From Centrapalus pauciflorus (taxonomy: Eukaryota > Streptophyta > Magnoliopsida > Asterales > Asteraceae): a stretch of 64,000 bases of DNA. Under the pieces are notes generated by a model. That model was not told the DNA's origin. It worked only from the letters and a program-made list of their open reading frames with translations, and did no database searches. Below, piece after piece: positions 9,230-20,147 of this stretch; positions within the stretch are counted from its first letter, which is position 1; the number at the start of each line of letters is the position of its first letter. Both the position numbers and the translations under genes were made by a program. The DNA lies in the NCBI GenBank assembly GCA_020465985.1, contig JAANYP010001762.1, positions 268,396 to 332,395 on the forward strand. Direction: 5' to 3'.

Positions 9230-10773
9230 ATGGGAGATTGAGCTTTCTTTAATAAGCACAATATGGTGATGGCTGTTGACCTTCAGCTACCAGAGGCTCA
9301 GCCGTACCGTCAAATGATTGAGTTCTTGTCACAATCAAGAGTGGCATATGCCTTGATGCACAATCAGCCAATCATACTTCCGTACGTTCGACAGTTTTGG
9401 CAATCCTTGCAAGTCGATTGCACCGTTACACCTACAGTTCTACGCACAAGAGTAGGTGGCCGTCCAATCACTTTTTCTGCTGATCATCTGCGTTCGATTT
9501 GCAGCTGGGGACTACTGATCAAGAAAATGGCCGAGTTGAATTTCCGGCACCCATAAGGCAGGCTGCCTTCCTCAGAATGGGTTATGCTCAAGATATAACC
9601 AAGGCTTCTTACATTAAAAGCGGCTTCATTGGCCAGTGGAGATATCTGGTTCACGTGATCACGATTTGTTTTGCTCCTAAGAAAGCGGGTTTCGACACAA
9701 TTGTGTCCAAGCTCCAATCGGCAATGATGTCGCTTGTCACCAATAAGAAGTTTAGCTTCTCAGAGATGTTCTTTGGGGAGTTTGTCCATCAAATTTATGC
9801 TCCCACCCGGGAAACATTTCCCGTGTATCCGCGCTTTATCATGATGATAATAACGAAAGTTCTGCCGGACTTACCGACGCTGCCAGAGCAAACTGGAGTG
9901 GCCATCATTGATAAAAGAATATTCGCTGACTGCCAATCTCACAATGCGTGAAGCGCAGAGCAAGTAAGGCCATATGTGGCTCCACTTTTTGGTGCTGTTA
10001 TAGATCCGGATTTCGTTGCTCGTGAAGGCGATGATTGGATAGGTGATGCACCGCAGCAACAACGTTACCCGCAACAACCTCCTCCACAACAAGCATCGGC
10101 TCGACAAGCTCCGGTTGTTAGGTCAACTCCACGGTCAAGATCTACTGCAGAGGCAGCTGGGCCATCAACAACGGCTCCATAGCCCGATCAGAGGGAACAA
10201 ACCTTACAAGAAATATTTGAGCAATGAGCAGCAGCACAAGAAAACATAGCAGAACAACTAGTTCAAGAGATTTTGGAGCCACCAACCGACATGGACGACA
10301 TTTTTCGTCAAATAGATGACTATCAACCTCCGGTTCCTGCATCTGAAGGAACAGAGAGCCATGAAGAACCGACAGAAGGTCTTGTCGAGACAGCTTCTGA
10401 ATCTGAATGAGACTCTAGTTTAGACGAGGAGGAAGCTGAAGCTGTTAATCCAACAATTTCTTTTGAATGATATGGATCTAGAGTAGTTGTGAGCCGAAGA
10501 AAGATAACTCATCCTGCACTCCGTGATGAAGATGAAGGAGATGTGGTCTTTATCTCAGAAGAAGAGGCAGCGATTGCCACACAACAAAGGGCGAAGCGTC
10601 AACGCATTCGTCAGGGAGCTCCATCTACTTCAGCTACCATTCCATCTGCCGCAACCGCCACTTCGTCCACATCAACTTCAACTCCATCCACTTCCACTAA
10701 ATTTTCTGAAAATCAGCGATTCACAGAGTTGAAAAGCAAAGTAGACTTCCAGACATTCCAAATATTTCAGCTT
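9230..10773 (+). pseudogene. B1 aORF, 5' part
   Basis: The ATG at 9230 aligns with the intact-looking start of B2 (24247), but in-frame TGA follows at 9239. Coding continues as MVMAVDLQLPE... from 9263 with the MIEFL and RQFW landmarks, shifts frame near 9500-9550, and goes on through the KAGFDTIV, FSEMFF and YPRFIMMI motifs to a stop at 9949-9951. The 9976-10812 stretch continues the Gln/Pro-rich linker and coiled-coil start, with several stops. C1 interrupts it at 10774; the rest is at 34860-36223. Role unknown, as for the other aORFs. Confidence 0.6.
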
Positions 10774-11430
10774 TGTTGGGAAATATTCTATGTATGTCAA
10801 GCTGTTAGTTAGATTTCTCAAACTGTTAGTAGATTTTCTGTGTAAGTACAAAGTTCAAGCTGTTAGTTGAAGAAGTCCGAGCTGCTAGTTAAAAAGTTCA
10901 AGCTGCCAGTGTTCAAACTCAAGCTGCTCAACTGAATAAACTTCAAGCTGATCAACAGCTCAATAAACAGAAAGTGCTGATATTCAGGAAAAGATATATA
11001 CGAAGATTCAAGCATATCTACTATCAGAGAAATCAGAGTTTATCAAGGAAACAAATCAGAGAGCAGTATATATACATAGGATAGGTTTTTCTATTGTAAA
11101 GTCTGCACGTACAAGTTTTTTCAGTTGTAATTGCTTTTCTGATTAAATTTTCATAAGCCTCTAAGGTTGTAAAACCCTACGAACAATCTGTGTTCTTCGT
11201 CTAATCAAACAGATTAGAGGTGATTGTAATCGTTGAGTTTGGCAATACAAATGATCTTTTGATTATTGATTACGTTTATGTGATTATTTGCTTTTGAAAG
11301 TTTTTCTTAAAACAATTAAGTGTTTATTCCGCAAACTTCTTAATTGGACTTTGATTCAATACAAGGTTATTGGTTTATACTTTAATTAATTCAAACCAGT
11401 TAATCTTAGGTAGTTAATTTGATCTTGACA
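10774..11430 (+). repeat. C1 5' LTR (657 bp)
   Basis: TGTTGGGAAA...GATCTTGACA, followed 2 bp later by the primer-binding site. The first 200 bp hold about seven variants of CAAGCTGYTAGTT. Matches 34206-34859 and 41851-42451. Confidence 0.9.
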
Positions 11431-11432
11431 AG

Positions 11433-11445
11433 TGGTATCAGAGCC
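11433..11445 (+). other. C1 primer-binding site
   Basis: TGGTATCAGAGCC, complementary to the 3' end of plant initiator methionine tRNA, 2 bp after the LTR. Confidence 0.85.
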
Positions 11446-11507
11446 AGGTTTTTCTTTGTTTTCAAAGTGAGAAGCTTTCTTTTTAAAATTTTTTTCAATT
11501 TTCTACA

Positions 11508-12687
11508 ATGGAATTTGACAATAGCAGTAGTGGATCTGGTCAAGGACTCAAAGTGCCTATGCTCAAACCCACTAAGTTTGAGATGTGGAAACTCAGGATT
11601 CAACAGCACATTCAATTTATTGACTATGCCATATGGGAAGCTGTTGAATTTCCTCCTGTAGTTGATCTTGAACTTGATGCTGAGGGCAAGCCCATAAAAA
11701 CACCTCCAAAGACTGAACTTGAAAGAAAGGCTAGAATGAATGAAGTACAGATAGCCATTCCTAATGGTTATCAACATCAGTTTAAAAAATTTTATACTGC
11801 TCATTCCCTTTGGGTTGCTTTAGAGAAAAGATTTGCTGGCAATGCTAGCACCAAAAGAAATCAGAAAGATCTTCTGAAACAGCAGTATGAAAATTTTTCT
11901 GGTGGAAAGAATGAAAACCTTACTCAAATCTTTGACAGGTTTAATAAACTGATAGGTGAATTGGAGAGTGCCAAAGTCAGCTTGGATCAAGATGAAGTCA
12001 ACAGAAAATTCCTTAGATCACTTGGTGATAAGTGGACAGTCTATGCTGCCCAATGGAGAACAAAAGAAACTCTTTATGAAATAGAGTTGGATGATCTTTA
12101 CAACAGCCTGAGAGTGTTTGAAACTGAGATTGAAAACAAAAAAAAAATCCTTTTCATACAATCATAACACTGCTCTGCTATCATCAGCATTAACTGATAA
12201 ATCTAACTGTTGTGATTCCTTTTCAGGTGCTGATGGTAACCCTACTGAAGGTCTTTATGAAGCTTTTGTTGCTAATGATGGACTGTTTGCTCTAAATGCT
12301 GAAGATTTGGAACAAATCCATCCAGATGATCTACAAGAGATGAATTTGAAATGGCAGCATGTAATGCTGACTATGAGGGCTAAAAGGTTTCTGAAAAGAA
12401 CTGGCAGATCCAACTTCCAAGCCAGACCAGAAGGGAAACCAGCATTTGATAAATCCAAAGTTGAATGCTTTATATGTCACAAGCTTGGCCACTTTGCCAG
12501 GGAATGCAGATCCCAAGGTCAACAGCCACCAAGACCCCAGCAACCTAATCAAGCTTCATCATCACAAACACTTGTCTCTCAATAAGACAATGTGTTTGAC
12601 TGGAGTGATCAGACAGAGGAAGAGTTTCAAAATCAAGCTCTAATGACAGTAGCATCAAATATCACCTCCACTAGACTACCATCTAAG
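11508..12687 (+). pseudogene. C1 gag, upstream part with first zinc knuckle
   Basis: Starts ATG GAA TTT GAC at 11508. It carries the copia Gag helical (UBN2-type) region: FEMWKLRIQQHI, LWVALEKRF and QIFDRFNKLIGELES. A run of A near 12138-12147 causes a frameshift; coding resumes in the 12118-12585 frame, with a CCHC knuckle (CFICHKLGHFAREC, about 12466-12507) that would bind element RNA. A TAA at 12583 breaks that frame. Coding then continues as VFDWSDQTEEEFQNQ up to the donor-like AAG|GTAAAT at 12687/12688. Mutated but easily recognised; Gag would form cytoplasmic particles. Confidence 0.75.
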
Positions 12688-14173
12688 GTAAATGCTAAAC
12701 TCTGCTCTCAAACATGCAAAAATATGGTTAAAAAGTACAGAGATCATAATGAGAGCATGTGCAAAACTCTAGCTAAGATGGAAGAAAGGAGATATGAATA
12801 CATGCAGGCCATAGAAGATCTTGAAAAACAGATCAATGACTATAAGGATAATGAGATTCAAATGGGACATGATAGAACATATCATGAGTGGGAGAAAAAG
12901 GAGCTGAATAAGAAGATAGAATCCCTCAATAAGAAACTAGATGAGGTTGAACAGAAGGTGTTAGAAGCTAATAAGAAAATAGAATCTGTTAATACAGATC
13001 TAGGAAACTTGAAATTGGCAAATCAAAAGCTGGAACACCTAATGGAAGTTCAATTTAAAGATAGGGTAAAATCTCAGCTCAATCCCAAAGAAGGTATAGG
13101 ATACAGAGCCACTCCACCTCCATACAACAATAAATACATTCATCCAATGAGTGAGGTTGCTGATAGACTTGTTAATCAACCATTAGATGAGTCTATGACC
13201 ACTGTAGATCCTATCCTTGAAAACAGTCCTGAATCTAAAGCAGATTTGATTCAAAATGAAGAATGTGAGTGCGAAGAAGTTGAGAAAGAACACAAAACAG
13301 TGAGTGCACATATAGAAGCCCCTAACCCCACTAAGAAAGGAAAAGAAAAGATGAGTGTATGCCATGCTACTCCACATGTTTCTGTACCTTCTAGCTGTAA
13401 CACTGCATCTTCCTCAAAAAGTCATAAAAAGGGTAAGAATGTTCCAATCTGCACATGCCAAAAGCATGGTGTCCAAAAGTTTCCCAAGCAACAGCAGGTA
13501 AGGGGAAATCAAAGGAACAAGAACCAGTTATGGTCCAATAAAACTGGTTCTCCAATCCAAACAGTCAACAGATGTTTCCATTGTGGCAGGAAAAACCATT
13601 TGGCCAGACATTGCTTGTACAAACCATCTGTTGCAAAACAGACTGTGGTACAGAAATAGGCATTTGTTAAAAACACAAAAAATCTTAAGGTCAAACCACC
13701 TGTTGCACCAGTTCCAAAGAAAACAGTTGATCACAGGTTTTCAAAAGTCAATAAAAAACAGTCCACACACCAAAAACAAGTTTTGGCAAAACCCAAATCA
13801 AACTTTAAACAGATATGGTGTGTTAAAGGCAAAAAATCAGATGAAACTGTTGATACCAATGTTGAAACTGCCAGGCCTAAAGTTGAAACTATTAGTGCAA
13901 ATTCTGAAGCTGTTATTACTAAACACTCAGTTCAAACTGCTAGGCTTAAAATTGGGACTGGTGATGGATCATCTGAGACTGTTACTGCAAAGGTTGGACA
14001 AAACAACTGGATACCTCATGTCATAACTAAATACTCTCCACAGAACCCATCAGTGGATCTTACTAAGTATAAGAAGTCAAAGACAGTGTTTAGTTATATC
14101 AATGCACAAGGACAACCCAAAACCAACTTGGTTTGGGTTTACTCCACTACTAACTAAGCTTTTATTTGTACAG
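12688..14173 (+). other. C1 candidate retained intron (C-terminal gag segment)
   Basis: The segment begins GTAAATGC on a codon boundary after SK, and ends with TTTGTACAG just before the protease frame, also on a codon boundary. It encodes a Lys/Glu-rich coiled coil and a second knuckle (CFHCGRKNHLARHC, about 13573-13614). It closes with stop TAA at 14155-14157, next to CTAAC (14150-14154), about 20 nt upstream of the AG. If kept it supplies the Gag C-terminus and the stop; if removed, Gag joins Pol in frame. One true break is visible: a stop at 13657-13659 and a changed frame afterwards. Splicing is predicted, not shown. Confidence 0.45.
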
Positions 14174-14571
14174 GGCACCTACTGGTCACAACATAAAACA
14201 AGATGGCATTTGGACAGTGGATGCTCTAGGCACATGACAGGCAATTCTGAATGCTTGTAAAATTTCAAAGGCTTTGAAGGAGGTTTTGTTGCATTTGGAG
14301 GAAATTCCAAGGGAGGTAAGGTCACAGGTAAAGGTACTGTCAAAACAGCTAATATGCTTTTCAATGATGTTTTATATGTTGAACAGCTAAAGTACAATCT
14401 CTTAAGTGTGTCTCAAATCTATGATAAACAAAACATTGTTGTATTCACAGATTCTGAGTGCATTGTTCTTTCAAAAGATTTTAAAATACCTGAAAATCTT
14501 GTTTTACTTAGAACACCAAGAAAGGACAATGTCTACTGTTTGGACACAGATCTTTTATCCAAATCAAGTAC
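14174..14571 (+). pseudogene. C1 pol, protease and start of integrase region
   Basis: Aspartic protease region with active-site motif WHLDSGCSRHMTG at about 14204-14242, preceded by GTYWSQHKTR in the frame that starts exactly at 14174. A stop at about 14258 (TAA for a lysine codon) breaks it. The 14354-14571 frame continues the copia pattern (VEQLKYNLLSVSQIYD and ENLVLLRTPRKDNVY). B2 interrupts it at 14572 and the sequence resumes at 27925. The protease would cut Gag-Pol in the particle. Defective in this copy. Confidence 0.8.
14567..14571 (+). repeat. Target-site duplication of B2, left copy (AGTAC)
   Basis: AGTAC directly before the B2 5' LTR; the identical AGTAC follows the 3' LTR at 27920-27924. 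The two flanks together align with uninterrupted C3 sequence near 43720. Confidence 0.9.
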
Positions 14572-15228
14572 TGTTGGTACACTCTGTGTGACGATAGCAG
14601 TCTAAGTGATCCAACATTGTGGTTTTAGCAAGTGTTTGATATATATGTTTATATATGGTTGATTTTTAGTATTGTTTGTGTGTTTGAACTTAATGTAACG
14701 TATTACAAGAAGTTCAAACATAAAGATCAAAGATAAAATCAATCATAAGGTAAAAACATAAGTTTCAATACTTAGTTAATTATGTTAAAAGGTAAATTCG
14801 AAATGTCTAAGGACCAAGATTCGAATCTAGGTCAGATTCGAATGGGTCAGTTAGACAGATTCGAATATGCTTACTTAGGTAGATTCGAGAGTGTCAGTGA
14901 GGACAAACTCGAATGGGCCTTGGGCCGGATTCGAGTTTGGCCCATGACAGACTCGAATTAGCCTCTATAATTAGGGATAGACTCGAAATATTATGAGACT
15001 TTTTGCAGAATTCGAGAGTGATTAAGCATTAAGCGATTTCGAATTTATCATCAGTGTTAGTGTCGTTTCGGAGAGAATCAGTTCGTAGGTGCGTTCGTGT
15101 GTCGTTCGTGCAGCTTCTGATAGTCTCCGTGTTTCTGGTGAGAGTTGTTTCCGTCTACCCATTAACGAGGATTCCGCACTCGTTGACGGTTCCGCGTCTA
15201 GATAGATCTGTAGTGTGTAGACCTTACA
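14572..15228 (+). repeat. B2 5' LTR (657 bp)
   Basis: TGTTGGTACACT...GACCTTACA. It contains many TTCGAA-type motifs (14800-15010) and a TATA-like TATAATTAGG at 14966-14975, the likely core promoter for the genomic RNA. The same start and end bound 27261-27919 and 58426-59085. Confidence 0.95.
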
Positions 15229-15230
15229 AG

Positions 15231-15243
15231 TGGTATCAGAGCC
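15231..15243 (+). other. B2 primer-binding site
   Basis: TGGTATCAGAGCC, 2 bp after the LTR; initiator-Met tRNA type. Confidence 0.9.
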
Positions 15244-15885
15244 TACGGGGTGTTCTTGGTGTTCTTCGTGTTCATCTAGATACATTCTAGGTTTCTTGAA
15301 GCTTTTGGACGGTTTTTCTCTCCAATTCGTGTTTTTCGTGTTTTTCGAGTTTAGCAAATTCTTATCCGGGAAATACTTCGTGTTTTTCACGTTTTTGATC
15401 AAAATCAATATTTTTCGTTGTAAAAATATTGATTTAATCTGCAAAACGTAAAGAAATCGAAGTGTTAGCCGTTTTTCGAGTTTGCGGCGCTCGAATCTGT
15501 TAGGAGTAATTAGGGTTAATCTTAGTTTCGAGTCTAACCAAATCCGCTCCTTTCGAGTTTGATAAACACTGTTTCGAGTTTAATTCGAGTTTGTGCTAGT
15601 TTCGAATAGGTTCTCGAGTCTGCTAACTTTCGAGTTTTATTCGAATTTGGTCTAGAGTCGAATAGGGCTTCGAATCTACTGAGTGTTTTTGCTTTGACCT
15701 TCGAGTTTGACGACTATCGAATCTGTAATTAGTTTCGAATTTAATTGAATTACAAAACTTAATCGAATTTAATCCCAAATAAATTTAAATTTAATTCTAT
15801 TCGAATCAACCTAGATTCGAAAGGTTTAAATTAAATTAGTTTCGAATTAAATTAATTACGTTACCATTCAATTACTTTCTAGACG
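15244..15885 (+). promoter_or_regulatory. B2 gag leader with TCGAA-rich field and possible leader intron
   Basis: No ORF of note. T-rich, with repeated TTCGAGTTT/TTCGAATCT motifs from about 15475. A donor-like CTAG|GTTTCT at 15291 and an acceptor-like TTTCTAG ending at 15882, 3 nt before the gag ATG, are both conserved in B3 (59147 and 59790). A leader intron is possible but the donor is weak. Confidence 0.4.
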
Positions 15886-17439
15886 ATGTCAAATCTTCAA
15901 AAGTTTCTGGAAATGGACCACGAGGTCGGGAAGGCAAACACTCCGCCTAAGCTGATGAAAATCGAAGATTATTATTGGTGGAAAGATCGGTTTGCCGATT
16001 TTGTGCGTTTCAATGACATGCGCATGTGGGTGGGTATTGACGAAGGATACATTCCACCAATTTCTGAAGTTGAAGGCCGTCAGAGAGTCTTATCATATCA
16101 GATGATGAAGGAAGATGATAAGAAACTTTATGAAGCCGAGAACAGAGCTTTCTCGATAATTCGAATGGCGTTGCCTCAAGATATTCTACACACATTTCGG
16201 ACTCAAAAGACTTCTAAGGAACTTTGGGAGTCACTGGAGAAAAGGTGTGAGGGTAATCCAAGGGTACGAAGGAAGCGCATGGAATTATTGAAACAACAGT
16301 TTGCGATTTTCAAGGCGTTAAAGGATGAACAGCTGGATGATACCATCACTCGCTTTTATCATCTGTTGATGGAACTTGAAAGTCATGGGATTGAGTATAC
16401 TGACACCGACATGAACAATAAGCTTCTTGATGCCTTACCAGCCAAATGGGCTATGTATGTGGCAATGATAAAGCTTAATGAGGACAAGTATTATACTCAA
16501 TCATTGGAGGATACAGTGGGAACGTTGCGAGCTTATCATTTCGAGCTACTGAAGGCCGAAACGGATTACAAACAAGTCCAAAATCCAGCGATGTATTTTG
16601 GAAAATCAACAAAACCTTCAGCCGCAGCTGAACTAAAGACTGCTACAGCGTTTTTCACCGGAGAAACGTCATCACCAGCAGAGACTGATGACTCATTGAA
16701 TCGAGCGTTCTTAGGATTGGGAAGATCAGAAGAACAGCAACCTCAAGCATCTCAGGCTTCAACATCTCAGAGCTATTCTAAGATGCCCATGAGTGCAAAA
16801 TCAGCGGAAGAACATTTGAACTTGCTTGCTTCATTTGTGGCTGCTTACGGGAACTGCGTTTAAGGAAAGATAAACGATCCTGCTCTCTGGGATGAAGACT
16901 ACGATCAGGTCGACCCTGACGATATTGAGGAGATGGACCTTAAATGGCAACTGGCCGTGGTAACCCAACGGGTTAAAAGATTCATCAAACGAACTGGGAG
17001 GAATCTGACAATGAATAATAAAGGGATTGGCTTTGATAAGTCCAAAGTCAGGTGCTACAATTGTCAAGGTCTGGGACACTTCGCCAGAGAATGTCAGCGA
17101 CCGAAGGTAGATACTTACCAAGGGCAGCAACAGCATAATGGACAGTTTCAAAATCAATCTCAACAACGATACCTTCCAGGTTCATCTGTCGGTCAAGCCA
17201 ATCTAGCTGGTCTTCTATCAAATGCCACATCAGACAGACAGCTGGATGGTACCTACGACTGGAGCTCACATCCGGAATCAAAGGCTCGGGCTTTTATGGC
17301 TGAAATCACGGAGAATGGATGTGAAGGGGAAGAGCAGACCACAAGGGACAGCAGTCCGATGTGGGTGGAGAAGACGAATGATCAGACGCTTCTGGAGTTT
17401 GCCGCTCAAATGGCCAACGTGGAATCCGACCACACAAAG
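15886..17439 (+). pseudogene. B2 gag, upstream part with first zinc knuckle
   Basis: ATG at 15886 (MSNLQKFLEMDHE). Copia Gag: the YYWWKDRFADFVRF segment, SKELWESLEKRCEG and RRKRMELLKQQF of the UBN2-type domain, then the knuckle CYNCQGLGHFAREC (about 17053-17094). One nonsense codon, TAA at 16861-16863, stands where B3 has CAA. The reading frame is otherwise kept for exactly 518 codons to the donor-like AAG|GTTAGT at 17439/17440, the same codon count as in B3. Gag would assemble particles and bind RNA. Confidence 0.85.
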
Positions 17440-18779
17440 GTTAGTCTGACTTACTCTCTTTTTCATGAATTATGCTTGTTATGTGTTACTTCTAACGATA
17501 GGTTAAATCTAGTCTTAGAATCACATCAAACCATAACTGCTCAAAATGAGTCTTTAAAGGCTGATAACGCTAGCCTAAACGACATTAAGCAAGATCTTAA
17601 AGAAAAACTTAAGGCTGATGCTCAAGATGTAATTGTTCTGAAAGACAAACTGAGCAGTGTGTTAGGTTAGAGCTTATGTATGAGCATGTAGAGGCCTTGA
17701 CAAAAAATCTTAAGGACAAAGACATAGAGCTAGCTGAAACAAAGGTAAAGGTAGCAGAGGCCAATAGTAAGCTAGAGATGTTTAGGAATTCAAGCCTGAA
17801 CCTACGGAAAGTTTTAGATGCTCAACGTCAATCTAAAAAGCCTGTTGGTCTAGGATTTCATGAAATTCCTCCACCTTTTAATGCAAACTACGTGCCTCAA
17901 CCTCAGGAGAAAACTGATAAATCAGTAGACTTAGAGGACTTACCTGCACCTATATCCGAGCCTGTAATAGAAAATACACCTAAGGTGACTGATACAACCG
18001 TCAAGGTTAAGAAAGTCAAATTCGTGGCTTCCTCCAGTGAAACACCTGCAGGAAAACATAAATTTGATATTAATGATCAGGACGATGAACCAGTCGCGAT
18101 GGATGTTCAAAAAGACCAGGACACAAGTGACACACCTAAGACTAAGGGCTCACAAATGAAACCAATTGACAAAATGTCATGCTTTAGATGTCACGAGAGG
18201 GGGCATGTCGCTTCTACCTGTCCACATAGGAAAGTTGATACTACACCTAAGACAGTGAAGCCAGAACAGCCTAAACCCTCAACAAGTGTGGCGAGCACTA
18301 GTAGTTCTCAAAGTACCGAGAAAACTGTGCAGGCTGCACCAAAACAAGTTTTGAAACAAACATCGGTAAAGGTTGGACCAAAGGAAGTGGTTAGGACAAA
18401 TTCACCGAATCGTGTCATTAATCAATCTAGGTCAGGACCTCAACAAGTCTATAGGAGCACAACACCTAGCAGGGCACACACTCCAGTTAGGTCACATACT
18501 CCTGTTAGACATTACGCATCGGTAAGAGCTCAGGGATCACAATTTGAAATGCAATATAATCGGAATTATTCAAGAGCTCCACAACAAATGCCTACTCAAA
18601 GGCAAAGAGTGAATTTACATCACTCGGCACCACAACAAACTCCTGTTCAACGACCCAAGTCACCTGAAAGGCGAGATGGGTATTTGAAAGAGTTTAAGTA
18701 TGTGGACGAGAATGGTATAACCAAGTCAGTTATGGCTTGGGTTCCCCGTGATAACTAACCTATTTTCTTTCATGTGCAG
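17440..18779 (+). other. B2 candidate retained intron (C-terminal gag segment)
   Basis: Begins GTTAGTCTGAC on a codon boundary and ends CATGTGCAG. The stop TAA at 18756-18758 overlaps a CTAAC motif, about 21 nt before the AG. The first hundred bases are markedly T-rich compared with upstream gag. It codes a coiled coil and a second knuckle (CFRCHERGHVASTC, about 18180-18221), with an indel near 17655-17675 (where B3 has an added codon pair) that splits the frame. The acceptor opens the protease frame at 18780 (GAG GTT ACC). Confidence 0.45.
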
Positions 18780-20147
18780 GAGGTTACCACAGGTCCAAAC
18801 AACAAATGGTTCGTCGACAGTGGATGCTCCAGGCACATGACGGGGGAAAGAAGTCTTCTTACAGACTTCAAGGGTGGGAATCGGGGATTTGTATCATTCG
18901 CGGGACATAAAGGAGGAACCATCACTGGAACTGGAGAAGTCACTAATGGGACTATTACCTTGGATCAAGTTTATCACGTTGATAAACTGGTTCATAATCT
19001 CATTAGTGTATCTCAAATCTGTGATAGGAAGAATTCAGTGCTTTTTACTGACACTGAAGCGTTAGTGCTAAAACCGGGATTCAAGATACCTGAAGAATGG
19101 ATGTTGATGCGGGCTCCAAGGAAGAATGACTTGTACATGCTCGATATGAACAAGCCGGATACTTCGATGGGGCCAATCTGTTTGTTATCCAAAGCTTCGG
19201 AGACGGAATCAGTATTGTGGCACACACGCATGGCTCACTTGCACCTAAGAAAAATGAACTACATAACGAAGAATGGGTTGGTGCAAGGTGTGCCTATGAA
19301 GAGCTTTCAGTTCGAGGACAAGTGTCTACCTTGCAAGAAGGGCAAACAACATAAGAAGACACACAAGTCCAAGACGCAGAACTCCATAACCTCTACATTC
19401 GATTTGTTGCACATGGATCTTTTCGGACCAATCAACAAAAGGAGTATAGGAGGTAGTTGGTTTTGTTTAGTTATCACTGACGATTACTCACGATTTTCTT
19501 GGGTTTTCTTTCTAGGTACATAGGACGAGACGGCTTCCAAGCTCATCGGGTTCTTAGACCAAGTGGAGAATTCCTACGGAACACGGGTTAAAAGGATACG
19601 TAGTGATAATGGAACTGAGTTCAAAAACACTGTAATTGGTGTATATTGCCTCTCAAAGGGCATAATGCATCAATTTAGTGCACCTTATGAGCCTCAACAA
19701 AATGGGGTGGCCGAACGTAAAAACAGGACACTAATTGAGGCAGCTAGGACTATGCTTTCGGATTCAAAGCTTCCTACCATGTTTTGGGGGGAGGCAGTGA
19801 ATACCGCATGTCATATTTTAAACCGAGTCCTAACTGTCAAATCTTTGAACAAAACCTGTTATGAAATTTTGAATAAACGGCCACCTAATTTAACTGGCTT
19901 CGAACCGTTTGGGGTACCATGCACTCTTTTGCGTACAAAACATCAACCGAAGTTTGGTGAAAAGGCTGACGAAGGATACTTCCTAGGTTATGTGCCGAAC
20001 TCACCAAACAAACGGGTTTTTAACAAAACAAATGGTATGGTAGAGATTGTGTATATCATTGAAGTCACAAGTTATACACATGAACCCTAAACAGGTCCGG
20101 AATGGATATTTGACTATGATAAATTATTTGAGTCATTTAACATTCCT
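18780..20147 (+). pseudogene. B2 pol, protease and integrase
   Basis: Protease motif WFVDSGCSRHMTGE directly after the gag boundary. It is followed by the GAG-pre-integrase zinc region (HTRMAHLHLRKMNY, CLPCKKGKQH) and the integrase core (DLLHMDLFGP, RSDNGTEFKN, QQNGVAERKNRTLIEAARTM), giving the D, D and E of the catalytic triad. One continuous frame except for nonsense codons at 19521-19523 and 20088-20090. Integrase would insert the cDNA; the AGTAC duplication is the footprint of such an event. Confidence 0.9.

Larger units (their letters stand above)
5650..10773 (+). mobile_element. Copia element B1, left segment
   Basis: Family-B Ty1/copia sequence: pol from the integrase-RT linker to its end, then a 2-kb noncoding region, then the start of the aORF. 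It is collinear with B2 20535-25790. It is bounded on the left by A1 and on the right by C1, and resumes after C1 at 34860. Confidence 0.85.
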
